Assembly (NCBI GenBank): GCA_002591705.1 | Contig: PAAB01000002.1 | Location: forward strand, 15,339-20,340 | Direction: 5' to 3' | DNA from: Phycisphaerae bacterium | GTDB taxonomy: Bacteria > Planctomycetota > Phycisphaerae > Phycisphaerales > SM1A02 | Length of the DNA stretch: 5,002 nt | Part shown: piece by piece, positions 1-5,002 of the stretch | How positions within the stretch are numbered: position 1 is the stretch's first letter | Layout of the letters: every line of letters starts with the position of its first letter | Notes under the pieces: generated by a model | Told to the model about the DNA's origin: nothing | Database searches by the model: none | What the model saw: the letters and a program-made list of their open reading frames with translations, nothing else | Made by a program: the position numbers and the translations under genes

Positions 1-530
1 AGCGTATTGGCGGCGAAAGCCGCCCGGTCGACGGCCGACAGTGACGTCGCGGCGTCGGGCTCCAGATCGATGTCGCTGCGAAGCAGCTGCACCGTTCGTT
101 CGAGTCCGGCCGGCGATCCGCCGGCGTCCCGCCACCGTGCTTCGAGTTCATCATCCTGATGAAAGAGTCCCAGTACGGTGTCGGCATCGATTGCGGCCAC
201 CAACGCCGCATCGTCCGCGGGATCCTGTCCGGCTTCGGTGAAGTCGAGGTCGAGGACGATCGTGCGTGCCCCGGCCCGGCGGATCTCCTCGATGCAGCCG
301 GCCAGCAGCGTGCGCGTCCACGGCCAGCGGCCGATTCGCTGGAGTGCACCGTCGTCGATGTCGACGTGCACGATGTCCGGGGACATCGGAACGGGGCGTC
401 GTGGGACGTACTGCTGCTGCAGGTCGCGCGTGCGGGCATCCGGGGAGTCGAATGCCCCCAGGCCATCGAGCAGCACCACCACGAAGAGCACGATGAGTCC
501 GACCTGCTGTACGCGACCGCTGTACTTCAT
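1..530 (-). CDS. CHASE2-domain membrane receptor, N-terminal part (gene truncated by the left window edge)
   Basis: The visible 176 residues begin with a short N-terminus (MKYSGRVQQ), followed by one hydrophobic segment at about residues 10-28 (VGLIVLFVVVLL). An extracytoplasmic domain then matches CHASE2. It has the D-x-R near residues 31-33, PDIVHVDIDDGAL at 51-63, the hallmark GRWPWTR at 67-73, and the IVLDLDFTE strand at 91-99 followed by a D-rich DPADDAAL. CHASE2 is known as an extracytoplasmic sensor domain of adenylate cyclases, histidine kinases and Ser/Thr kinases. The ligand is unknown, and the output domain lies outside the window, so I do not name one. The ATG at 530 is the only reasonable start: an in-frame TAG lies 9 nt upstream (540-542). 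No convincing ribosome-binding site precedes it. It lies 57 nt downstream of the FecR gene on the same strand and is probably the last visible gene of that operon. The CHASE2 call is firm; the effector type is unknown. Confidence 0.9.
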   Translation of the reverse strand, partial: MKYSGRVQQVGLIVLFVVVLLDGLGAFDSPDARTRDLQQQYVPRRPVPMSPDIVHVDIDDGALQRIGRWPWTRTLLAGCIEEIRRAGARTIVLDLDFTEAGQDPADDAALVAAIDADTVLGLFHQDDELEARWRDAGGSPAGLERTVQLLRSDIDLEPDAATSLSAVDRAAFAANT

Positions 531-587
531 GCCATCAGTCTACGCCGTGATGGAGCACGCACGCGGTTTCGTCCGGTCCGGGGCCGG

Positions 588-2060
588 TCACGGCGGTGAA
601 ATCTGGCCGTTGCCGTCGAATTCGATGCCCTCGTACTGCCCGTCATGTTCCATGTTCTCGCTCAGGTACTCGAGGTACGAGTTCGGTGTGAGCGGTGCAT
701 CGAAGAACGCTTCGTACATGGCCTGGCTGTAGCAGTCGCGGCAGATCTGGATCTTGACCTCGTTGCCCGCAAAGGTTTGACGACAGAAGTTGTCGACGAT
801 GGCGAGGATCGCCCGCAGATGTTCGGGGCCGGGTACATCGTCGCTGCCGTTGCCCTGGGCGTCGCCGTAGGCCACGATCAGGCCCATGGTGTCGGCGACT
901 GCGGCTTGATTCGAGTAGTCGAGCCGCTCGAGGAGCTTCTCCTGGAACAGGAGCGGAATCACGCCGGAGCCGGGATGGAAGACCTCGGGGTCGTTGAAGT
1001 CGGTGATGAGGTCGAAGTAGATCGCCGCGGCGAGTTCTCCCTGGAAGAGCTCGGGGATGGCGTTGAACTCCTCGAAGCCCGGGAGTGCGAGGATGTCGTT
1101 GATGAGATCCTGCTCCTGTTGGAGATCCTCGATTAGTTCCTCCTCGATGTACCTCGTGGCCTCCGCGGCGACTTCCTGCTGCTGGATGGCGAGATCGATC
1201 CGGATGGTCTGATTGATGGGGTTGGTGGAGGCCTGGGCTTCGCCGGCGGGCGTATCGGCGTCCGCGGCATCCTGCTGCTCGGCCTTGTTGGTCGAGGGAG
1301 GTGGTGCGGTTTCAAGCAAGGCGGCTAGAGTCGGGTTCTGCTGGTCGCTGCTGGAGATGGCCCCGCCGGAGAGGTAGTAGGCGAGCTTGCTGGCGTAGTA
1401 CTGGACCTCGATGGCGTTCATCATGTTTTCACGCGAGCCGACGACCGAGGTCCCATAGGCATCGCTGCGAACCCCGAAGCCGGTTCCCTTGACGGCCAGG
1501 GCTCCGGTCGGCGTGACCACCGAGAAGTCGTTGGTCAGGCCGACCCGGTTGACCTTGATGTCGGCCTGTCCGCGTGCCACCTTCACCGCAGTCTCGAGCG
1601 TGTCGCCGTTGTGGAGCATGTTGGGAAGCGTGACGCGTGAGTTGCTGTCGATCAGAATCGTGGCGTTCAGGCCGACCCGCAGCGTCAACGCCGACTTCAG
1701 TCCGGTGCGAATCATGGCGCCCGACTGCAGCGAGTCGTCCACGGCGGCGGTTCGCCAATCGGCATCGACGCCGGATCGCCATTGCACTCTGCCGTGAGTG
1801 TGCATGACGATGGCATCCAGTTCCTTGGTTACACCTTCGCCGAGCGGTTCGACCGCCGCGAGCGCGGTCTCCTCCAGCGACTGCAGTCGCTGCCGAACGA
1901 ATTCGGTGGTGGTGGCCGGTGGGTTCAGCATGGCGGGAGTCCCGGACGAGTCCGTCTGGTCCGCCGCCTGGGCCATCAACGGAACGATCGTCACCAGACA
2001 CGCGAGGCATCCGATCACCATCGCCATGCGTGTTGCCGCGTTCGCGTTCGATCCTGTCAT
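588..2060 (-). CDS. Secreted FecR-domain protein with uncharacterised helical C-terminal region
   Basis: The protein has 490 residues from the chosen ATG. Residues 1-32 form a signal peptide (hydrophobic core around MVIGCLACLVTIVPL, cleavage after AQA). A short helical stretch follows at 50-73, then a FecR domain at about 80-197. The domain's marks are GRVQWRSG, the IRTG at 117-120, the S-x-x-T-L-R-V-G strand, and the closing TPTGALAVKGTGFGV at about 183-197. Next come an Ala/Thr/Gln/Pro linker (233-282), an acidic helical segment (286-331) and a C-terminal domain with Cys at 426, 440 and 443 (C-x13-C-x2-C). Classical FecR is an inner-membrane anti-sigma regulator. This one instead looks exported with a cleavable signal, and no sigma factor is nearby, so a structural or ligand-binding periplasmic role is more likely (inference). 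ATG 2060 is preferred because AAGGGG lies 6 nt upstream. ATG 2075, which overlaps the lipoprotein stop as ATGA, is the alternative. An ATG at 2132 would add an implausible Arg-rich extension. Confidence 0.88.
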   Translation of the reverse strand: MTGSNANAATRMAMVIGCLACLVTIVPLMAQAADQTDSSGTPAMLNPPATTTEFVRQRLQSLEETALAAVEPLGEGVTKELDAIVMHTHGRVQWRSGVDADWRTAAVDDSLQSGAMIRTGLKSALTLRVGLNATILIDSNSRVTLPNMLHNGDTLETAVKVARGQADIKVNRVGLTNDFSVVTPTGALAVKGTGFGVRSDAYGTSVVGSRENMMNAIEVQYYASKLAYYLSGGAISSSDQQNPTLAALLETAPPPSTNKAEQQDAADADTPAGEAQASTNPINQTIRIDLAIQQQEVAAEATRYIEEELIEDLQQEQDLINDILALPGFEEFNAIPELFQGELAAAIYFDLITDFNDPEVFHPGSGVIPLLFQEKLLERLDYSNQAAVADTMGLIVAYGDAQGNGSDDVPGPEHLRAILAIVDNFCRQTFAGNEVKIQICRDCYSQAMYEAFFDAPLTPNSYLEYLSENMEHDGQYEGIEFDGNGQISPP

Positions 2061-2066
2061 GATGGT

Positions 2067-2072
2067 CCCCTT
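2067..2072 (-). promoter_or_regulatory. Ribosome-binding site deciding the FecR start
   Basis: The minus strand reads AAGGGG, then six nt, then ATG at 2060. The other candidate ATG at 2075 has no comparable motif and would place this Shine-Dalgarno inside the coding region. The site abuts the lipoprotein stop (2072-2074), which suggests translational coupling of the two genes. Confidence 0.65.
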
Positions 2073-2659
2073 CATTGCGTTTCGTCGCCGTCGTCCGTCG
2101 TCGAGGCGCTGGCCGCCTCCTGTCGTTTCCATGCCCGCTGCAGTCGGTCGCGTTCCTCGATGGAGTCGATGAACGAGATGAACTCCAGGCCGGTCAATGC
2201 CTCGTTGGGCGTCAGTCCCGGCAGGACACCCATGGCATTGAGTTCCCGGGTGCAGTAGCGGGGGGAGTCACCGAAGAGCTGCATGGTGAGTCCGCCCTTG
2301 ATGTCCAGGATTCGGCATCCCGCGACGGAGAGAACCCCCACGGACACCGATTCATTCGGATCCAGTGGCTGATCGGTTCCGGCCAGCCAGCCTTTCTCAC
2401 CGGCAAGGGCCATGCGACCCTCAAAATCGGCACTGGGATCCCGTCCATCCTCCATGAGGATCAATGCATGAAAGGCGTCGTCGTTGGACACCACGGGTTC
2501 CTCCGCCAGGCCGTCCCAGAAATCGAAGTCGTCGAGTTCGGATGGGTGGCGCTCCAGCATCGTCTGCTCGACCGTGGTCCGGTTGCAGCCCGCGAGGGTC
2601 AGCAGCGCGGCGAGCACTCCGAGGAGCAGCATGGATCGAAGCATCGGATCAGAAGGCAT
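2072..2659 (-). CDS. Small outer-membrane-type lipoprotein of unknown function
   Basis: This 195-residue protein begins with a type II signal peptide. Residues 7-24 include LLLGVLAALLTLAG, with lipobox L-A-G-C and the lipidated Cys at 25. The +2 residue is Asn, not Asp, so under the classical Lol rule it would go to the outer membrane. The mature part is acidic. It contains SNDDAFHALILMEDG at about 58-72, an E-K-G-W-L at 88-92, a DIKGGLTMQLFG stretch at about 119-130 and GVLPG-x-TPNEALTGLEF around 144-161. Two Cys (115 and 136) could form a disulfide. The last 15 residues or so are low-complexity and polar. The alternation of helices with a G-[VL]-x-P...LTG-x-EF pattern faintly recalls SLH-type repeats, but I do not recognise the family. 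The ATG at 2659 is chosen for its GGAGGT seven nt upstream, giving an 11-nt overlap with the preceding gene. The ATG at 2644 has no ribosome-binding site. The gene sits between a barrel and a FecR gene, so an envelope role is likely. Confidence 0.85.
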   Translation of the reverse strand: MPSDPMLRSMLLLGVLAALLTLAGCNRTTVEQTMLERHPSELDDFDFWDGLAEEPVVSNDDAFHALILMEDGRDPSADFEGRMALAGEKGWLAGTDQPLDPNESVSVGVLSVAGCRILDIKGGLTMQLFGDSPRYCTRELNAMGVLPGLTPNEALTGLEFISFIDSIEERDRLQRAWKRQEAASASTTDDGDETQ

Positions 2660-4109
2660 AGCTGAGACCTCCGTAGACGAAGTGACGGATGTCATCGAAC
2701 CCGTTCGGCATGGCCGAGCCGGGGAAGAAGACCCCGTAGCGGAAGTTGAAGTTCACATCCGTCATGATGCGCCAGTCGATCTTCCAGTCCATCTCCCATC
2801 CGATCCATCGATCGTCCGTGGTGGCGACGGTCACCGGGCTGTCGGTGTCGGTCTTGCCGAAGAAGAAGAAGTCGGCGCCGATGCGAAGGGCATCGGGTCG
2901 CTTGGCGTCCAGCGGGACCGCGGTGCTGGCGCCGACGCGGAGCATCGTGAGATTCGCGATCTGCGGTGCGAGGGCCAGACCGGTGTTGATGTACCCCAGG
3001 CTGTTGAAGGAGCGGTCCGTGGTGTTGGGACGGTTGCCCGCGATCGTACCGGCCGCGATGAACCGGTCGTCGTCGCCGGTGCCGGCGGCCAGACTCATCT
3101 CGAGTCTGGCATTGGTGTCGTTCCGGAAGGCGTAGGACAGGTTGAGGACTCCGGCCCAGGCGTCGATCGGATCGGATGTCTGGGGGGCGGGAAACGGACT
3201 GCTCAATGTGGTGCCCGACTCGTGCACGAGCTCGAGGGTGTAGGTCAGCTGCGGCCCCAGCGTTCCCGACGCGCCGAACGACAGGTATTCGGAGTCGTAC
3301 TTGAAGTCGACCGGCCCGAAGAGGATGGTGTTGAGCGTTTCGTCGTCGTTGTGGTCGCGCTGCACGAGGTAGCTGACAAAGGGACTGAACTCGGGAGCGA
3401 GTTCGGCTTCCAGCTTCACTCCCCAGTAGATCCGGTCGGTGTTCGAATCGTATTCCGGACGGGTGGGATCGAAGTCGTACAGGCCGCTTCTGGCCGTCTG
3501 TCCGAACAGGCCCGTGAGGGCCAGCTGGTTCCACGTCGCCGTTCCCCGCACCGCGTACATGTCGTTGCTGAACGCCAGTCCGGAGTTCCAGTTGATGAAC
3601 TGGCGACCGACCCGGACATTGAAGTTCAGGTCGCCGGGCGTGCCGGTCTGGTGCATGTTGAGGGCCCGGGTATCCAGTTCGTACCAGTACCGGTTGCCGT
3701 ACGGATAGAGCCAGCCGTCGTTGTCGGGGGAGTCACCGGTGTTCCAGTCGTTGTAGAGGAACCGGAGGTTGCCGAAGAAGGTGTGTCCGGCATCGAACTT
3801 CGTGACCACGTAGAGGTTCGCCTCGTACTGCCGGAGCGTTCTGGAGCTGCCCACTGCATTGTCGATGCTGGCGAGACCAAACCGCAGGGACGCACCGTAG
3901 TCGAGGGTCAATCGCTCGGTCACGGATTGCGCTGAACTCATGGCCTGTCGGTAGGCCATTTCCTGGTCCTGCAACTCCATTTCAAGACGGTTTACAACTT
4001 CCTGCTGACGGCCGATGGTGCCCGCCACCTGGGCGTGCGAGGTCGCTGTCAGTGCCGTGGGCAGCGTGAGCAGAATCGCCAGCAGGGATTGTTCGATGAT
4101 TCGTGTCAC
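2649..4109 (-). CDS. Outer-membrane beta-barrel protein, alginate-export/porin-like, with N-terminal coiled coil
   Basis: The protein has 486 residues from a GTG start. A signal peptide covers residues 1-26 (IIEQSLLAILLTLPTALTA, cleavage after SHA). A short coiled-coil-like helix follows (about 30-60, with QQEVVNRLEMELQDQ), as in several porins that anchor to or space from the wall. The rest alternates amphipathic strands rich in Tyr, Trp and Phe with Asp/Asn/Gly turns. It includes NVRVGRQFINWNSGLAF at about 164-180 and a late EMDWKIDW...YGVFFPGSA segment (about 439-466), and it ends in YAF, the aromatic C-terminus expected by the BAM machinery. The GRQ...SG motif and the D-W...YG-x-F-x-PG ending resemble the alginate-export/porin superfamily (Pfam Alginate_exp is my best guess). 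The substrate cannot be read from sequence. The longest frame starts at 4190, but GTG 4109 has a GAGGAG seven nt upstream and gives a proper signal peptide. It is the first gene of the minus-strand operon. Confidence 0.85.
   Translation of the reverse strand: MTRIIEQSLLAILLTLPTALTATSHAQVAGTIGRQQEVVNRLEMELQDQEMAYRQAMSSAQSVTERLTLDYGASLRFGLASIDNAVGSSRTLRQYEANLYVVTKFDAGHTFFGNLRFLYNDWNTGDSPDNDGWLYPYGNRYWYELDTRALNMHQTGTPGDLNFNVRVGRQFINWNSGLAFSNDMYAVRGTATWNQLALTGLFGQTARSGLYDFDPTRPEYDSNTDRIYWGVKLEAELAPEFSPFVSYLVQRDHNDDETLNTILFGPVDFKYDSEYLSFGASGTLGPQLTYTLELVHESGTTLSSPFPAPQTSDPIDAWAGVLNLSYAFRNDTNARLEMSLAAGTGDDDRFIAAGTIAGNRPNTTDRSFNSLGYINTGLALAPQIANLTMLRVGASTAVPLDAKRPDALRIGADFFFFGKTDTDSPVTVATTDDRWIGWEMDWKIDWRIMTDVNFNFRYGVFFPGSAMPNGFDDIRHFVYGGLSYAF
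2667..2672 (-). promoter_or_regulatory. Ribosome-binding site of the lipoprotein gene, inside the barrel gene
   Basis: The minus strand reads GGAGGT, then seven nt, then ATG at 2659. The site lies within the last codons of the barrel gene. It fixes the lipoprotein start at 2659 rather than 2695 or 2644, so the two genes overlap by 11 nt. Confidence 0.8.
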
Positions 4110-4116
4110 GTGCAGG

Positions 4117-4122
4117 CTCCTC
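4117..4122 (-). promoter_or_regulatory. Ribosome-binding site deciding the GTG start of the barrel gene
   Basis: The minus strand reads GAGGAG, then seven nt, then GTG at 4109. The spacing is the same as for the downstream lipoprotein gene. This supports the GTG over the upstream ATG at 4190, whose extra 27 residues would bury the signal peptide. Confidence 0.75.
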
Positions 4123-4156
4123 GTGGTTGCAACGAGTTCCGTGATCGGCTGGTCGA

Positions 4157-4165
4157 AGTGTACCA
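4157..4165 (-). promoter_or_regulatory. Possible extended -10 promoter element for the minus-strand operon
   Basis: The minus strand reads TGG-TACACT, which fits the extended -10 pattern TGn plus a hexamer close to TATAAT. Transcription would begin near 4150 and give a leader of about 40 nt before the GTG. The hexamer expected 17 nt upstream (CGGCTT) is a poor -35. The call is tentative. Confidence 0.3.
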
Positions 4166-4206
4166 AGGGAATGCTGCGGAAGCCGGACAATCATGTCGCC
4201 ATGACG

Positions 4207-4226
4207 TGGCATCTGCAGAGGTGCCA
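4207..4226. promoter_or_regulatory. Imperfect 20-bp dyad, candidate operator
   Basis: TGGCA at 4207-4211 and its inverse TGCCA at 4222-4226 flank a 10-bp centre that adds two more symmetric pairs (CT/AG), for 7 of 10 pairs matched. It sits near the middle of the divergent region and upstream of the possible minus-strand promoter, where a shared regulator could bind. A chance occurrence is not excluded, and no cognate regulator is encoded in the window. Confidence 0.3.
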
Positions 4227-4279
4227 GAGCGACGCCCTTCCTTCGTTCGACGGCCCGGAGACGTGGCGGTCTTCGATCG

Positions 4280-4292
4280 ATCATGGCATGAT
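4280..4292. repeat. 13-nt perfect palindrome just upstream of the MBL-fold gene
   Basis: ATCATGGCATGAT has two 6-nt arms around a single central G and ends 6 nt before the ATG at 4299. It occupies the place of a ribosome-binding site or proximal operator. It could be an operator or simply chance. Confidence 0.35.
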
Positions 4293-4298
4293 GGGTGC

Positions 4299-5002
4299 AT
4301 GGATCTACTCGTAACCGGTATCGGCGATGCATTCTCATCACGCTCCCACGGGTCATCGGGCCTCGTGCGGTGCAATGGAGGGTGGGTCGCGATCGATTGC
4401 CCGGGCATGGTCCTGGCGATGTGGCGGAAGGCCGCCGAATGCGCCGGAGTGTCCTGCCCCCCCGAAGCAGTCATGGATCTGGTGATCACCCATCTGCACG
4501 GTGATCACTGCGGTGGTCTGGAGACCATCGGGTTCCTGCACCGGTACATCGTCCGGGGTGACGGGGGACGACCCCGGTTGCACGCTCTTCCCGAGGTTCT
4601 GGATCGGGTCTGGGAGCGTCTGGCGCCGGCCATGGACGGCAGCGGTTCCGGAATCGAGGACTACTTCGAACCGTGTCCGCTGCAGCCCGGCGGCGCGGTG
4701 GAGATTGCGGGATGCCGGATCGAATGCCGCCGCACCAGGCACTCCGTGCCCACCGCCGGTCTGCTCCTCACGGATGCCTCGGGCAGCCTCGGGTGGTCCT
4801 CCGACACCGAGTTCGATCCCGACCACATCGCGTGGCTGGACCGGGCGGATTGCATCGTGCACGAATGCGGGAACGGCGGCACCCACACCACCTACGAGCA
4901 GCTTCGTTCGCTGCCGGATTCGGTGCAGGCCAAGATCAGATTGATCCACATGCCGGACGATTTCGTGCCCGGGGATTCCCGGCTGTCGCCCCTCACGGAA
5001 GG
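4299..5002 (+). CDS. RNase Z-like metallo-beta-lactamase-fold hydrolase (3' end outside the window)
   Basis: The 234 visible residues start with MDLLVTGIGDAFSS, the first strand and Gly/Asp turn typical of RNase Z-like MBL proteins. The metal ligands look complete: H65-x-H67-x-D69-H70 (THLHGDHCGG), H148 (RHSVPTAG), the bridging D169 (GWSSDTEF) and H217 (LIHMPDDF). H188 in VHECG corresponds to the conserved His of the RNase Z 'HE' motif. These motifs predict a two-metal (often zinc) phosphodiesterase or other hydrolase acting in the cytoplasm. There is no signal peptide, and about ten Cys are present, unlike the exported neighbours. The flexible arm that lets true tRNase Z bind tRNA, normally inserted after the third His, appears absent, so a tRNA-processing role is not supported and the substrate is unknown. 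The ATG at 4299 fits the family N-terminus although its ribosome-binding site is weak. An in-frame GTG at 4263 is the alternative. The gene is divergent from the envelope operon. Confidence 0.88.
   Translation, partial: MDLLVTGIGDAFSSRSHGSSGLVRCNGGWVAIDCPGMVLAMWRKAAECAGVSCPPEAVMDLVITHLHGDHCGGLETIGFLHRYIVRGDGGRPRLHALPEVLDRVWERLAPAMDGSGSGIEDYFEPCPLQPGGAVEIAGCRIECRRTRHSVPTAGLLLTDASGSLGWSSDTEFDPDHIAWLDRADCIVHECGNGGTHTTYEQLRSLPDSVQAKIRLIHMPDDFVPGDSRLSPLTE

Larger units (their letters stand above)
4110..4298. promoter_or_regulatory. Divergent intergenic region between the envelope operon and the MBL-fold gene
   Basis: This 189-bp stretch separates the two divergent starts and must hold the promoters for both directions, unless one gene is leaderless or is read from within the other. 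It contains a possible extended -10 for the minus strand, a 20-bp dyad near its middle and a 13-nt palindrome close to the plus-strand start; each is listed separately. No convincing -35/-10 pair was found for the plus strand. The Met-initiated frames crossing it carry no recognisable protein. Confidence 0.7.

Noticed and set aside
570..590. GC-rich inverted repeat (CCGG...CCGG) just after the FecR stop, as a terminator
   Set aside because: The stem is short and imperfect and no T-tract follows on the minus strand. The next gene starts close behind on the same strand, so a terminator is not supported.
178..732. Plus-strand open frame (184 codons) across the CHASE2 and FecR genes
   Set aside because: It overlaps two well-supported minus-strand genes, and its Ser/Arg/Pro-rich product is typical of an out-of-frame reading of GC-rich DNA.
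645..1136. Plus-strand open frame opposite the FecR gene
   Set aside because: It is in exact antisense register with the FecR codons, with a Val/Glu/Asp-rich product and no ribosome-binding site or motif.
2861..2875. Short GAA-rich tract as a simple sequence repeat
   Set aside because: It simply encodes four consecutive Phe in a membrane strand of the barrel; it is too short to be treated as a repeat locus.
2484..3935. Long plus-strand open frame (483 codons) opposite the barrel and lipoprotein genes
   Set aside because: Its codons lie exactly opposite those of the barrel gene. In GC-rich genes the codons TTA, CTA and TCA are rare, so this antisense frame stays open by default. The product is rich in Val, Glu, Gly and Arg, has no recognisable motif, and the minus strand encodes clear exported proteins.
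4209..4226. Sigma-54-type promoter suggested by TGGCAC on the minus strand
   Set aside because: The required GC element at the -12 position is not at the correct distance; only the -24 half is present.
4353..4949. Minus-strand open frame (198 codons) opposite the MBL-fold gene
   Set aside because: It is in antisense register with the MBL gene, whose complete metal-binding motif set shows that the plus strand is the coding one.

Overview
The window is about 5 kb of GC-rich, gene-dense DNA from a diderm (Gram-negative-type) bacterium. The evidence for an outer membrane is a lipobox lipoprotein and a beta-barrel protein ending in Tyr-Ala-Phe. A secreted FecR protein, a CHASE2 receptor and an uncharacterised lipoprotein next to an alginate-export-like porin would fit Planctomycetota (Phycisphaerae-like). 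That placement is an impression from gene content, not a demonstrated assignment. No mobile element, CRISPR array, tRNA or rRNA was seen.

Layout: four genes run leftwards on the minus strand as a tight apparent operon. In transcription order they are an exported beta-barrel outer-membrane protein (2649-4109), a small lipoprotein (2072-2659, overlapping the barrel gene by 11 nt), a secreted FecR-domain protein (588-2060, 11 nt after the lipoprotein stop) and the 5' part of a CHASE2 receptor gene (1-530, cut by the window edge). A 189-bp divergent region (4110-4298) separates this operon from a plus-strand gene for an RNase Z-like metallo-beta-lactamase-fold hydrolase (4299 onward, cut by the right edge).

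Three starts are set by good Shine-Dalgarno sequences rather than by the longest open frame: a GTG for the barrel, and internal ATGs for the lipoprotein and the FecR protein. In each case the shorter protein begins directly with a well-formed signal peptide.

Working model (inference): the four minus-strand genes form an envelope module with a barrel and a lipoprotein in or at the outer membrane, a periplasmic FecR protein, and an inner-membrane receptor with an extracytoplasmic CHASE2 sensor. This recalls the Fec logic of outer-membrane barrel plus FecR. However, this FecR has a cleavable signal peptide, and no sigma factor lies in the window. The output may pass through the CHASE2 protein, whose effector domain lies beyond the left edge. 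The divergent MBL-fold gene encodes a Cys-rich, probably cytoplasmic protein and may be unrelated in function.
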